Assembly: GCF_030272615.1 (NCBI RefSeq)
Contig: NC_081414.1
Location: 661,052,438 to 661,116,437, forward strand
Source of the DNA: Cryptomeria japonica
Lineage: Eukaryota > Streptophyta > Pinopsida > Cupressales > Cupressaceae
Reading direction: 5' to 3'
DNA length: 64,000 nucleotides
Shown: in pieces, positions 1 to 12,874 of the stretch
Layout of the letters: every line of letters begins with the position of its first letter
Position numbering within the stretch: the stretch's first letter is position 1
Notes under the pieces: model-generated
Told to the model about the DNA's origin: nothing
What the model saw: only the letters and a program-made list of their open reading frames with translations
The model's database searches: none
Translations under genes and position numbers: made by a program

Positions 1-290
1 TGTGGGCAACCATAGTGGTCAGCACGAGGCCTCCCATTGTGGGTAACCACAGTGGAAAGGAACCCGACCGCCACTATGTTTACCCACAGTGGGTGGCACC
101 CAGCATCCCGGAAACACAGTGGCATCCAGGGGAGCCCCGCCCGGTGCACATTCAAACCCTCCTTCGCTCCTCCCTTCATGGCCGCCACCGAGACCTTGGT
201 CGCCGCCTCCCTTGCCCTGCAATAAACACACACACATACACACACCCCACACACAAAAAAAAAAAAAGAATAACATAGTTAAGCCCTAGC
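1..290. repeat. GC-rich patch with repeated direct and inverted short motifs
   Basis: This is a GC-rich island at the left edge. A motif close to GTGGGTAACCACAGTGG occurs directly at about 2-18 and 38-54 and inverted at about 71-90. A (CA)-rich run and a poly(A) stretch follow at about 225-267. The short reading frames here have no recognisable domain and overlap on both strands, so I do not call a gene. It may be the end of a transposable element that continues to the left; this is unproven. Confidence 0.4.
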
Positions 291-454
291 TCAAAAATAG
301 GGTTAGGACAAGACAATAAGGTGGAAGAAAAATAGGGTAGAGGGTGGGGTATTTTATAATATTTTAGTTAGGTTACATGGGGTAATTTTTATAATAATGT
401 TTGTTTAGAAAATAAATATCCTCATATATAAATATATATATGTGTTTAATGAAA

Positions 455-455
<1 letters not shown>

Positions 456-520
<65 letters not shown>
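456..520. repeat. (TG)n microsatellite
   Basis: About 32 uninterrupted TG units are followed by a short (TA)n run. This is a simple dinucleotide repeat, probably length-variable. Confidence 0.97.
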
Positions 521-522
<2 letters not shown>

Positions 523-3500
523 ATAAATATATATATATAAAAAAAAAGGGGGGAATGTATAAATCTAACTTTAATTTAATTATTTTATTTAAACATTCAT
601 ATTTTATAAATGATTATAAAATCAGTTAAATATGATGTTTTACATTTAAAATACTTTTGGAGTTTAATCCTTTTGAAACTTCATAGCGATTTTTGTAAGT
701 TAATTGGCTTAGGGGTATTATTGTAGTCCACCTAAATTTAGGCTTGTCGAGATTAAACTTTATAGGGCAAATTTTTATTAAGGATCTATTTAGCCCTTTA
801 GTCAAATTTTAGACACATTATAATTATTGTTAAAATAAATCATGGGATTTAAAAATCCAATTGCTAGAGTTAATTTAATTAATTCCTACAATGATTAAAA
901 AGATTAATTGAGATTAATAATATCTCTTGTCAATTAATTTAGAGGTTTTTGCTTAAATGAATTTATTATTTATTAATTGATGAGATAATAATAAATTCTT
1001 TGGAGAGTTAATTTTCCGCATGCAATTTAGATTACCCCGCTTACTTGATATAGTTGTTTAAATTAACTTTAGTTGAAAAAGAATTCAAACATAGTTAAGA
1101 CAAGACTTGTTACTGCGTTATTCTAGCAATCTTAGTTTTATTAGGATATGTTTTTAAAAAGAAAATTATTTCGTTTGTGCCCAAAAGTTTGGGCCTGACA
1201 GGGATGAAGACACAAATCCAAAAAAAATGAGACCAATAAGATCTAAATATACATGAATAACAAGACACAATTCCAAAACAAGCCTCCGAAAGAAAACAGG
1301 AGTGAAATGGAATCAAATTGCAAATTTAGGACCCAAAACAGTGATTCTACACATATGAGGATTAAAAGACTCCAAAGAAAAAATATGATTCAAACCCATT
1401 TGAGAAGGGTTTGATAACCTTCTAAAAACTCTAATATATCAAGTGCAGGGGTTCATACATGAATTTCAATTAAGAATTAAGAAAAATCAAACAAATAAGA
1501 TGCTAAATCCCTACACTAGATTTTGGCAAAATTCGATCTTTGAAAACATACATTAAATAACTAATTTAAAAATGTAAATATAATCAAATGAATATTCTCA
1601 AATCCTCCTAATAATTCATTTAATCAATATTACAAATTAAACTAAAAACTAAAACTAGGAAATAGGAACCTACTTAGAAAACCTGTGAAAAAGGGAAAAG
1701 AAGAGAGAGGAGATTTGCATACAAATTCTAAACCACGAATCTTTCTCAGATCAGAAATAAAATATCAGCAAGCAATGTCAAAGAAACCAATCCACGTTCC
1801 AAAGCAAACTGCGAAAACACTCTTCAATCCACCCTGAAAAGCTGCAAACTCTCTTCCAAATTCCAAGACACAAAAATCTCTTCAAAAATTCTTCACAAAA
1901 TTCTAGCAATAATTCTTTCAAAAACACTTCATAAAAAGTCACTTCCAAAATATACTCTCGTAAAGAATAAATAAAAATAAATTATCACCTAAATAAAGCT
2001 TACAAAATCATGCACAAAAACCCTAATTCAAAAACCATAAAAATAGCATTAAATAAATAATATTAAATTAATTCAAAAATTAAAATCCTCACAAAATAAT
2101 TAAACAATAATAATTAAATATTAAATCATAAATTATAAGTCTCCTAAACATAGTAAACTCCCACTTGACAACCAAGAAAAGAATAAAAAATTAATTCTAA
2201 TTAAAAATATAATTATCCATAAAAATAGGACTAGTTCCACGAAGAAATAATAATCAATTCCAACAAATAAGAAATATTTTCACTCCAAAATAATTTCCAC
2301 ACTAAAAAAATCACATGCACAATGATTAATTAATTAATTAATTAATTAATATTATCCAATAATAGGAATGTATATTATTATTTCAAAAATACAATTAAAT
2401 CAATAATAAACAATAGTTAATTATTAATTAATTTATTATACTCGAATTATAATTAATATCAATAATCAAAATAATATAAAATCCACATACTCAAATAAAT
2501 CATAAAATAATGTCGATATCAAAACAAGACTTATAACTAATAACAAGGTGACAAACATTGTATAAATGACACATCTGAAAGAATAAAATAAAGACTAGAT
2601 AATTGTCCCTAGATTAGGACAATGACTCTAGGGGTAGAAACATTTGGCCTTGTACTATCTCGTGTACCACCATTGGGATGTAAAGATGCACGTAGAATCA
2701 TGGGACCAAGTGGAGTCAATGTCTGGTACCTGCAACCTACACAAAAAGTGTTGTATACAAACATACATATATATATAAAGCTCTAAACCCATCTACTGAA
2801 AGGAAATTGTGAAGTCATATGGAGCTCACAAATGAGTAATATGAAATCATTTCTTTCACCCTAACCCCAAGTAGATAAACAGTAATGATCTATTCTAAAC
2901 ATAAAACCCATAAGCATCAATGTCCATCAATAATCAAATAATAACATCAAAACATAGATTAACATCTCATTAAACATCGTAATGAATCGCCAATATATAA
3001 TCCAAGTCATAAATATATTATCACTAACATCAATGTGTCTGTCTCAAATTAAGCATAATAGTAATCATGATATAGGCATCATAAAATAGTTCAATAACAT
3101 AGCCCACATGAATGTATTCACATGCACATACACCAACAAATTAAACCGCACATAATGAGTCAAACATAGTTTAACAAGGCAAAGTAATAAGTATCTAAAG
3201 ATGCAAATACTCAAAAGGAGTTACACTTGACCTAGTTTATATCCTTCTCATAAGTTGTATGCACTATAACTATTTTGAGCTAGAAAGATAGAGTTACTAG
3301 GTATGAAGTTTCTCACCTCAAAAGGCAAGAATTCTTGTTGCTCATACAAAAAAAACAACCAATATAAAGCTCTTTATGAATTAAAAAATAGTTCACTAGT
3401 CTCATCGAGCATGCTAAAAACTGTTGTCACTAAGGATTGTGCCCAAATGCTAAGATCCGAAGCTCAACAATCATGTGCAATATGGTGACATCCACAAGTT

Positions 3501-3540
3501 GCAAGTGACCTAAAACAAGGATGAACCTCTAGATTATGGG
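521..3540. other. AT-rich gene-free stretch, probably decayed LTR sequence
   Basis: No coding region is supported; short frames lack domains. It contains an (ATTA)n run at about 2325-2350. The part at 2690-2875, read on the minus strand, resembles the LTR at 57690-57890. This suggests that much of the stretch is an old reverse-oriented copy of a long gypsy LTR. The limits of that copy cannot be set by eye. Confidence 0.4.
2690..2875 (-). repeat. LTR-like segment similar to the gypsy LTR at 57690-57890
   Basis: Read on the minus strand, this stretch shows a GGGGTTAGGGTGAAAG-like word, an ATGATTT block, a (TA)n run, GTTGCAGGTACC and GACTCCACTTGGT in that order. The LTR at 57690-57890 shows the same order, with GACTCCACCTGG at its end. 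Shared order of several words supports homology, but divergence is high and an alignment was not computed. Confidence 0.4.
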
Positions 3541-4640
3541 TGTTGAGCAGACACTAGATGCTGAGAGGGGGGGGGGGGGTTGAATCAGCATTAACTAAAA
3601 TTTCAAACTTCAATCTTTCATCAAACAGGTTTATTCCAAGCACTCATATAAAAGAGTATTAACTAATAAAATCATAAAAACATACACATAATGTAACACC
3701 AATATTTTATATGTGGAAAACCCAAACTAGGAAAAACCACAGTGAGCACCAACTCATTGAAATGATCCACTATATAAAAATGTTTTACAAAAAGGATCTA
3801 ACTACTCTGGACTTGCAAACCAATGCTAACTACTCTTGGGGAAATATGCAGCAAAAAGACTTGTGCACTGATGCTAACTATACAACAAATCAAGATACAT
3901 AATTACGACTCGGAAAAAGAACCATAAGAATAAAAGCATCTCAGTATGTTGATTACAATCTCTATTATAGCACAAATTTTGACCTGACCAAAATATCTTT
4001 ACCTCCAAGTCTTTGGATCACTTCTCTTATATCAACTATCACCTCTATAGAAACACCTCTTACATTGGCATCTTTACATTAAGTCGCATACACATTCACT
4101 ACTATATTCCACACATGCATATATATTTTGTCTATCCTGCATATGTATATATACCAATCTGGAACAAAACATCTTCACCAAGTCGGAAAAAAGAAAGGTC
4201 AAAACATGTATGCACATCTTTGACCCAAATTATACAATCGGACCAAAATATGAAATGCATAAAACTTAATCCGGACTAAAATTGAAATCAACCATCAACT
4301 TCGGACCAAAAGAATACTTCACAAGCCATCATTGGTCCTAAAATATGTCACATCTAACTCTGATAGCATAGCTCGAACACATCTACCAATCATATCAATT
4401 CAACACTCAGACCACAACAAACAAACTTCCAACTATCTTCACCATGCTAATATCAATCGGATCACTACCAATGCAACCTATCTAATCCCAAACCATAGAA
4501 CCCAATCCATAGCAACCTCTGACCCAAAAGTCTAACTGCAAATACTTCAATACTATAGCCAACTCTGTTGATGTCCAAACCAGAACCCATCTAGACCACA
4601 CTATTTGACATCAATGACAAAAAAACATATAATTATAGAA
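3541..4640 (-). repeat. Ty1/copia-type LTR, reverse orientation
   Basis: The sequence begins TGTTGAGCAG, followed by a 13-base G-tract and TTGAATCAGC. It then carries the pair of GGAAAA/GGAAAAACCACAG words seen in the other copia LTRs of this window. Its right end abuts ATCTCCCCCTTTG, the complement of a polypurine tract. Read on the minus strand this is therefore the 3' LTR of an element extending to higher coordinates. The right terminal bases do not form a clean TG...CA end, so that border is decayed or slightly misplaced. No second LTR copy is evident near 9240. Confidence 0.7.
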
Positions 4641-4653
4641 ATCTCCCCCTTTG
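4641..4653 (-). other. Polypurine tract of the reverse copia-type element
   Basis: On the minus strand this reads as a purine run, AAAGGGGGAGAT, immediately before the LTR. That is where plus-strand DNA synthesis is primed in copia elements. A second purine run lies at about 4790-4800. Confidence 0.65.
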
Positions 4654-4854
4654 TCATTGATGGAAAACAACCAAAAATGTTTTCACAACTCCCCTAACAA
4701 GAGAATCACCACACAGTGGAACACACATTTCAATATTCTTCTCTGAAAGAAGATGTAAAGGAGATATAAAACATTTTTCAGTGTTCTTATCCCCCTTTTC
4801 CATCAAAGACAAAGGCCAAACCAAAGACTCATAAAGCATAACATAGAACATTAT

Positions 4855-7800
4855 TAAGAATTATTTGGACAAATATCTTTGAACTGTTTCTTCAACCTGA
4901 TCACTGATACATTCTAGGCATGAGTAGCAGCAACAAGAATCATGCTCTAACATTCACTTTCAATACACTTGTTCATTGCATCATCAAAAAAATCTATATT
5001 TTTAGCATCTTTCTCAATATTCTTTGCATTAACCAACAATCTTGAATAGGAAGAAAGCTTTAGCTCCATGTCAACTTGCAGCTCTCCAAACATCCTCATG
5101 TAATCATCTCTTTGTCTCATTCTCATACAATTCTTGAGCCTTCTCTCTTTCTTTTCCATAATAATCTTCATAAACTTTATAATTCTTAGTCATTTCCACT
5201 AATTGATATTTAATTCGATCAATTTCATCTTTGAATTTATTTGTGGTAGCAGGCCACCTCAAACAGAATTTATATAACACTTCAGCAGCCTCCATAGACT
5301 TCCTTAAATTCATTACATTAAGGATTATCACCTAATGTGCTCTTTTTCATTTTTCTATCATCTTTTCTTGCATATTTGTTTCTATAAAATCTTCCTTAAA
5401 AGCATTGTCATCTCCTTCATCCATTCTTTCTACAAGTATCTTTTCTGAACCAAGTACTTTGCAAATACCTTTTCAATAACAACTTTCTCATAAGAAACAT
5501 GATTGTGATATGAATTCCAATAAACTGCACTCCACTAGGCTTCCTGATCATTTCAAGCACTTTCTCTTTAGTAAGTTCATCATCATCAATTACCTCATTA
5601 GAGACTTTCTACTTCTTTTCTACGTCCTCACACTGAGTAGCTCTTTGTTATAGCTTCTTCATCATCATCTTCAATTGTTTCCAACATAATCTCTTTCTTC
5701 TCTGGAACCCTCTTTCCACTCTTTTAAACTTTAGAACTAGAGATAGAAGCCTCTATAGATAGCTTTCCTAATTTCTTTGCACTTTTCTTTTGTTCCATCA
5801 TTCCAAACCTTCCTAGAATCTCCTCTTTTGTTCCAAACCTTTCTACATTTGGATCCTTCAGCATCTTCAATATATTTTTTTCTCGACCCATACATTCATT
5901 TTCAGACACCTCATAGGGCAATAGATTTACCCAAGAAACTCTTGAAACCACAAATTCTAAAAAGCAATTATCTTTGTCTACTAAGAATTCAATATCATTT
6001 GCATACCAATATATAAACTTAGGAGGAATACAATTACTCAAAATCAAATCACTTATGAGCTTCTCAAAGAAATTTCTACACAATTTCGCACTATCATCCA
6101 ATCCATCTAAATAACTTTTAATCTATAACCCAACAGTCATATCATTTGTCCATGCAACATTTTTAGCACTAGGCAAAACATTCAGAAAATAGAAAACTAA
6201 ACAAACAATTAGAGAACCATATTGGAATGGATACATTTCACTTTTTAACATCTTGATGTTATCTAACAACTTATGTTGTAATATCTCACACATCATATTC
6301 TACATTTTCCTTAATCATCCGATAAGCCACATACACATCAGTGGACACACACAAACCTTCTCTATTTTTGGTAGTAAACCTTGTAAGATATTTACATAGT
6401 CGCATACCTCACATCCACATCCCTGATAGTGTCAATTTTTTAATCTCTTCCATCTGAAATTACTCCGTTCAAATGATTCACCTCAACATTCTTCACAGAT
6501 TTTAGCATAGGTAATTCTCCAATCATGCACAATTTGTAGCACATCCTTTAAAATCAAATACGATCTATTAAGACAAATGTATTCACCATAAATTCTGTTG
6601 AGAACAATTCTTATAGCCTCCTCGTCATCAATCATCAGAAAATAATTTGAAGTGTTTAATTCCTTGCGCCCTAGATTGCCAAATTCATTCTTCAACCTCT
6701 ATAAATTGTCAACCAAATGATTCTGCCTAAAATCCCTAATCTTCTCATGATCATATTCCTCTAGATTAACATGAATGTACTAAAAAATATTTTCCTTGTG
6801 AATAATACAATCATCGATACTAGAAAATACTCTAACCAAATCCACATTCATTGGAATGAAGAGTTTCAACTCATATTCAAGTCTAGGTTTATCATTGATA
6901 CTTACAATTTTCACCATTCTGCCAAATTACTGCTCTGCAATATTTTATCACTCTTTTGCTTGATTTCACTCCTTCAATATCCTTCATTTCTCAAATCGTA
7001 AGTGCCCAAATGATTTTAAATCTCATAAATAAATACTCACAACTTAGGTTTTCGAAAAGTTGAAACACTATTTCAGCGAAAACTTTTAACTTCCCCCCCC
7101 CCCCAAAAAAAAAGGTGAAAAATATTGGCGAATTTTTCGTTAGTCGGAGATCGAAAAAAAAAAATTGTTGGTGATTTTTTCTTTTTTCATGGAAACGTAA
7201 TACAATTTTGGTTGGCAAATTTCTTGGAATCAAGAAAAATCAATTGAAAAAGTTGACGAATATTTATCTTTCTTTTCCAATATAAAATAATTATTTTGGC
7301 GAAAGAAACATTCGATATAAACTAAAAATTAATATTTACAGACGAAATTTTTGAAATATATAGAGCTATAAAGTTTACCTTAGCAAATCATGCTTTGAAT
7401 AAAATAGATAAAATAATTTTACCAATGAATTACATCACTATAATTATATTAATATTGAAAATTGGTTCCCTGATGCCAACCTTTCTCTAACCATGATAGA
7501 AAATTGGTCCTCTTTGTTCTTCAGAACAAAGTCCCTAAATTCCAGGCACTGCATAAACTTATCATTAGACATGAATGTAGAGCATGTCAATCCTCTGACG
7601 TCACTTGCTTCCTCTCCTCTTGTTTCAAATTTTACGAGTATTTTATCATGATGCCTGTCCTCCAAATTAGTGTGTGCCCCTTTGTATATCGGTTCAATCT
7701 TTATCATTTTTCATCTGCCATGTGTATCTTAACCCATACCTCTCTTCTCCTCCAAACCTCAACATCAAAAGTAGCATTTCTGATTAAGTCCTCAATCTGA

Positions 7801-9232
7801 TCTTGTTAGTGATCGTAGCCTTTCAATTTAACCCCAACCCTGGTGTGCTGAATAAAGTGTTATGTGTCACATTTTTTGAATTTTTCAAAAGCCATCTGAT
7901 ATGGCAGTAACTTGAAATATACCAAGTCCAATCCTTCTTGCCCGTGATCTCAAAAATAGAGAAATATAGATTTCGTGGGATGAAGGATCCCTTCTTGTTA
8001 TCTCTTAAATGAAACTTGTCAGACTCATTCAACTACCCAATGATTTCTAAAAAAGCAATTCTATCTGGTACATCTCTAGGCGAAACATGGGATTTAACTA
8101 GTGCACCGTAAACTCTGATGACTGTGTACCTAGGGCAGAAAAACCAGTCTCCCCAATTATGATTCGCTCCTAACTCAAGTGCTTGCTCAAGAGGCCTCAA
8201 AAATATCCTCACCCTATCAAATAATCTACAATTGACTGGCCAACCCAAAATTTGCATCACAATATTGACCAAGAATTCCTTAATTATGACATAATTGGAA
8301 TTCTCACAATGCATGTCCCATAAGTACATTCATTCTTGGATCAGCAAGCTCTTACTCTACTCATCTACCTTTCTCAACTTCAGCTCTGGCCCCCACTGCC
8401 AAGCCTTAATTCCATAATACAAAATAATGTCGCACAATAAAGAATACCACCTAAAATGAACAATAGGGCTATTGTGCTTGATATCTAAAAGGGTTGTGTG
8501 AATGTCATTAGAAATGAATGAGGCAAAGTCATAAAAAGTGTTGTATATGTGTGTTGAATATCAGCAGTTAAAGTCATTAGATGCATGGGCTTCTTGGTCT
8601 GTACATCAATTCCCAACACTTGGCAAACTTCAAAGTAGGTGTTTATAAAATAATTCTCAAAAAATTGATAATAAAAGGGCTCAACATCTATCCTCCAAAA
8701 TGAAATAGGTTTCCCTTCCTCCTTCTCCCTTTTATGTAATCGAAGCCATTTTACCTTGAAGCTACCTTTCTCTCGCTCGTATTCTCCTCCCCAGAGATAT
8801 AAATTCAATAGGCATGTCGGTATTAGGGTTTAGCATAAATGTTTCACAAATAGATCCCCTATCAAACCCGACCAACAAAACACCTTTTTGCGTGTAGACA
8901 AACGTGGTCTCTTGATTATAGCTTTTTAACACTTCTCTAATTAGGTCTACATTGACAAAAACATTTGGGACTACAAGTTTTCCCAAATTCAATCTCCATG
9001 CATTGTTCATTGATATTGGGGCTCTACTCTTTTCATAAGAATACATGAACAATTTCCTTCCACTAATTAGGACGTAAGGATCCCCACAAGATGTTGCCCT
9101 GTCCACAAGTCTATTAGATACAGTACCCATACCTTGGGCATGGTTTCCTCGTTTCAAAGGTCTGGGCAATTTAGAAATAATATCTCCATCCAGGGCCCTC
9201 TTGTTATTTTCTCTTTTTGAATTTTGGCCCAT
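4855..9232 (-). pseudogene. Long degenerate reading frame of unknown function (retrotransposon cargo)
   Basis: I do not recognise this protein. On the minus strand, an ATG at 9232 opens a frame starting MGQNSKRENN. Recognisably continuous protein-like sequence then runs, with stops and frameshifts, down to about 4855. One frameshift lies near 8790-8810, where two overlapping frames join. Further protein-like segments lie at 8808-8338, 8329-8033, 8032-7823, 7707-7444, 6695-6483, 6101-5724 and 5331-4860. The last two segments are rich in Lys, Glu and Asp and the final one looks coiled-coil (it includes KFKDEIDRIKYQLVEM). About 7000-7440 has no clear coding character and may be an insertion. No gag zinc knuckle, protease, integrase or reverse transcriptase motif is visible. 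Lying directly upstream of a same-strand polypurine tract and LTR, it is most simply cargo of a non-autonomous (LARD-like) element. The original protein may have exceeded 1,200 residues. Confidence 0.5.
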
Positions 9233-9564
9233 CTTAATAAAAATTAGGGTTTTAAGAAAATGTAGAAACTAGGCTTCCTGAGAAAATCGAATATTTAAAA
9301 TTTATGTATACAATCTAATGAATCTTTAGCCTTCGGACTACTCAATTTCAACAACTAAGCCATAGAAAACTAATAAGACCCATTAGCATCTAGAAATGAA
9401 CAAACCCTACACAAAATCAAACCCTTGCAATCACGGGTTACCTATAAATTTGAAATTGGTCGCATTGCTTCAATTACCATATACACTCACTCTTCTTAGT
9501 TCTTAGCTTTTCGATTATTAATATCAATGGAAATGACCATTAACGCATGAAGGAACAACCTACA
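9233..9564. other. Gene-free stretch upstream of the unknown reading frame
   Basis: Nothing coding is seen. If the unknown frame belongs to an LTR element, this should hold its leader and 5' LTR end, but no primer-binding site or LTR copy is recognisable. The chromovirus that begins at 9565 may have displaced it. Confidence 0.4.
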
Positions 9565-11159
9565 TGATGCAGGAACACCTAGGACTTAGGAAAATTAGCT
9601 TTCATATTTTTGGCTTGTAATGACCCTAGCCAAGTCAGTAGTGAATAAGGACTCCAGGAGGGTCCAAGAGTTAGTATTTTGTATTAATGTAGGCCTGGGT
9701 TGAGTTCATTCTTCTTAGGTTTGCATTTTTGTGTAAAAAGTGAGTTTGAGTAGCCAATTGACCTTTTTTATGGTCAAAAGTGTCAAAACTTGGTATAAAC
9801 ATTAGGGAGGGTTAAATAGGTATTAGGAAAGTTTTTAAAGTCATTTGTGATGACTTGTAATAGGTCTTGTATGTTGGAAAGACCAAAAGTGCAAAAGTTG
9901 CAAAGTTGCAAAAAGTTGTCATGACAACTTTTGTCCTAAATTGGGTAGCATTGGAGTTAAGGACTGTTTAACACCCTAGGAGGACTCCACATATGGTAAA
10001 CCTATATATACCCTCTCTTGCACATTTACCAAGGTTGGAGGAGTGTGTGATGAAAGTTCAACAACTGAAACTACTCATTTTCAGTCTTGTTGGCAGCATT
10101 TTTGCTTGATTTTACTTATTTTGGAATTGAATATGGATTGAATCCATTGATCCAGCAATGGATTGAGTTACTCCTATGTGTTATTGAGTTGTTGGTTCAA
10201 TTTAGAGTCTTGTAAATACTGTTCATTGTTGTTTTCTTGTTCAAGTTTGCAAACAGACAGTTTTGACTTGTAAATAGTAGTTTTCTTGTAAAAATGGTTG
10301 CCCCATGAGTTACACACGTGTTGTCATCATGTCCAGTTGGGATATGGTAGGCAACCACCTATACATTGTACATATGCAGGTTCAAGTGCTAGAGAGGATT
10401 TTAAGTATGATTGTCACCTTATTCTAGGCGAGTCCAGGAGCAACCCGACTAGAGGAAATAAGGTGAAAATGAAGTGCTAAGTGCAGGGGTGTGTGCCAAA
10501 TCACCATTTCAGAGTTTGGAGGGGTCCATGGATTTGGGGAAAACTTGTCCATATAGGGAGAATCTTTGACAAAGCCTTTTGATACCAAAACCCCAACTTG
10601 TTCATTCACTGCCGGTTAAAGGCCTTGTAAACCCTTCAAAACCCTCATTTTGGGGTTCATACATTGTACGGTGAAACCAGGTGCCAAAACCACAAAAATC
10701 CTTTAGGGATAGGTGTATCTTTGAAGAAAACCCAAACTTATTTGGGGGTCCTTTGAATCATTTTCCTTCAAGCCCTAGAAAACTAGATTTGGAGGCCTAA
10801 TTAGGGCTAATTCCTTGTAGCCCTTGCCTTGGCAAGACTTTGAAATTGGTAAGAAACCTAATGATTACAAGCCACTAATGGACCCCAAATGCATACAAAA
10901 CATATTAGTAGACACCTCCACACCTCTGCAACATCTTACAATGATAGGAGGTCATTTTTGAGCACCTAAGAAGAACTGTGAATTGGTAGGGTTCCTAGCG
11001 AAAACACTTGAAGCAAACACCGTAGAAAGAACAAGAATCAAACCCTAGAAGAGATTGAGAAGGACTTGAATGTCTAGAGAGAAACTAGGCCTGGTGAGTT
11101 GGTGCAATTGAGCAACACCAGCTAGGTGAAGTGTTGAGAAACCTAGGTAAACCCCATCA
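9565..11159 (+). repeat. 5' LTR of the chromovirus
   Basis: A 1,595-bp LTR that begins TGATG and ends CATCA, giving perfect 5-bp terminal inverted repeats. It matches 15855-17477 throughout apart from substitutions and one 28-bp indel. The small frames inside (for example 10298-10480) recur in both LTR copies but have no domain and are treated as non-coding. Confidence 0.95.
10003..10010 (+). promoter_or_regulatory. TATA box in the 5' LTR
   Basis: TATATATA sits in the context ACCTATATATACCCTC and is conserved in the 3' LTR at about 16294-16301. It is the best candidate core promoter for element transcription, about 1.15 kb before the LTR end. Confidence 0.55.
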
Positions 11160-11162
11160 AAT

Positions 11163-11174
11163 TGGTATCAGAGC
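11163..11174 (+). other. Primer-binding site (initiator Met-tRNA)
   Basis: TGGTATCAGAGC lies three bases after the LTR end and is the usual plant primer site complementary to the 3' end of initiator methionine tRNA. It marks where minus-strand DNA synthesis starts. Confidence 0.95.
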
Positions 11175-11200
11175 CTATAAGATTTGTGCTAAGTGAGTAG

Positions 11201-12300
11201 ATGTCCTCAGTGGAATTTGTAGGAGACAACAGCATGGTGACCAATGCAGAGTTGGCAAAGAAAGTGGATGATCATGAGGAAGAGAATAGACTCCTAAAGG
11301 AGAATTTGCTAGAATTGGAGAGTAAGCTTGGAGAGGTAGAAACCAAGGCAGATGAAGTGTTGGTAAAGGTGGAAGGAGTAGATGGGAAGGGTAAACAAGT
11401 GTCAGAGATAGACAAGATACCAGAACCTAATCCTATCCTAGAGCAAGAACATTTCTTGAAGGCATTGAAGGCCTTGAGTGGCAAATCACTGGAAGGATTC
11501 CCATTGTTCACTGGTAAGATGGAGGCAGAAGTGGTCCTAGAGTGGATAGAAGGGATGGAGAATCATTTTGAATGTGAAGGCATAACTGAAGCCCAAAGAG
11601 TCAAGGTATCCAAGTCCAAGATGAGAGGAGTTTCTCTCACATGGTGGAAATTTGTGCAAGATGAAAGGAATAAAATGGGCAAAGCACCCATCTCTTCTTA
11701 GAAAGGGATGTTAGTCAAAATCAAAGAAGTCTATCTCCCTGATGACTATGAAGTGCAAATTCATAGGAAGAGGAAAAACTTAAGACAAAAATATATTGAT
11801 GTCAGTAGCTATACGGAGGAGTTTCACAAACTTAGCCTTAGATATCATGCGGTGGAAGAAGAGAGTCTCAAGGTTGCTAGGTACCTGAATGGTCTACGAT
11901 GGAACATCCAAGAAGAAATCAGTCTAATGAGCCCAAAAACAGTCCATCAAACCTATCAACTTGCACTTAAGGTGGAGGAAAAACTAAAAAAAATACATGA
12001 CTCAAGCAACAATAGGGGTTGGGGTAGATGAAAAGACAATAGAGGCCATAGAGGAGGCTTTGGTGGAAGAAGTTTTGAACAAAGAACACAAGGAGAGTCT
12101 AAACTCACTGAGCAGCAAGATAGTGGTAGCAGTAAAGGAGGATTCAATAGAGGAAGGGGATCCAATAGTGGTTCCAGAGGAAGATCTAGTGGCCAAGGTA
12201 GAGGTTCCTCATACTTTGAAATAATGAAGTGTTACCATTGTAACCAACTTGGTCATCCAGCATATAGGTGTCTAGAGAAGGGATCATCATCACATGGTGG
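11201..12300 (+). pseudogene. Gag of the chromovirus (broken)
   Basis: Gag forms the RNA-binding coat of the virus-like particle. The frame starts at ATG 11201 and stays in one frame through 12874, but stops interrupt it at 11699-11701 (TAG) and 12029-12031 (TGA). The N-terminal third is Glu/Lys-rich and coiled-coil-like. A gag core follows, with WIEGMENHFE and, after the first stop, DDYEVQIHRK and YTEEFHKLSLRY. A Gly/Arg-rich linker then leads to a CCHC zinc knuckle, CYHCNQLGHPAYRC, at about 12230-12271. Both stops can be explained by single transitions (TGG to TAG, CGA to TGA). Confidence 0.88.
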
Positions 12301-12874
12301 TGAAAGAAGAGTGATTTATCTCCAAGAAGAGTCTTCAAGTAGCAAGACTTCAGAAGTTGCCTTAGAGTCAGAGGTAGGTGACAACTTGATGATAAGGAGA
12401 ACATTGATCAAAGAACTAGTTAGAGAAGAGCCAAGCCAAAGAAGGTCCTTATTTAGGATCAAATGCAAGATTATAGACAAAGTGTGCAAAGTGATCATTG
12501 ATTCACGGTCTACAAACAACATTGTATCAGAAGAGGCAGTGAGCAAGCTCAAATTGCAAAGGATACCTCACAACAATCCCTATAGAGTCACTTGGTTGAA
12601 CAAGGGCCAACCTGTCCTAGTCAATGAGGAAGCATGGGTGGATTTTACCATTGGAAGGTATAAGGACAAGGTGTTATGTGGTGTCCTACCCATGGATGCA
12701 TGTCATTTCCTATTGGGAAGACCATGGCAATTTGATAGACAAGCTATCCATGATGGAGCCAAGAATGCATACTCATTCAAGAAAGATGGAGTCACATTCA
12801 AGAGTCAGTCTATCCTTGAGGAAGGTGAAAAGAGGGCAGCAGGTCCCAATGTTCTTTTGGTGAGTGAAAAATAG
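12301..12874 (+). pseudogene. Aspartic protease of the chromovirus (active site altered)
   Basis: This retropepsin-type domain would cleave the Gag-Pol polyprotein. It is in the same frame as gag. The active-site region reads VIIDSRSTNNIVS: the Asp codon is at 12500, but the Gly of the usual Asp-Ser/Thr-Gly triad is Arg. The downstream signature FLLGRPWQFD, typical of gypsy proteases, is intact. The frame ends at a TAG at 12872-12874 that probably replaced a Gln codon. A connector to reverse transcriptase follows. Confidence 0.8.

Noticed and set aside
7081-7110. C-run followed by A-run as a regulatory or structural element
   Set aside because: It is a simple homopolymer pair with no repeat partner or positional context.
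10298-10480. Sixty-codon frame, repeated at 16589-16771
   Set aside because: It recurs only because it lies in both LTR copies; there is no domain and overlapping frames are equally open.
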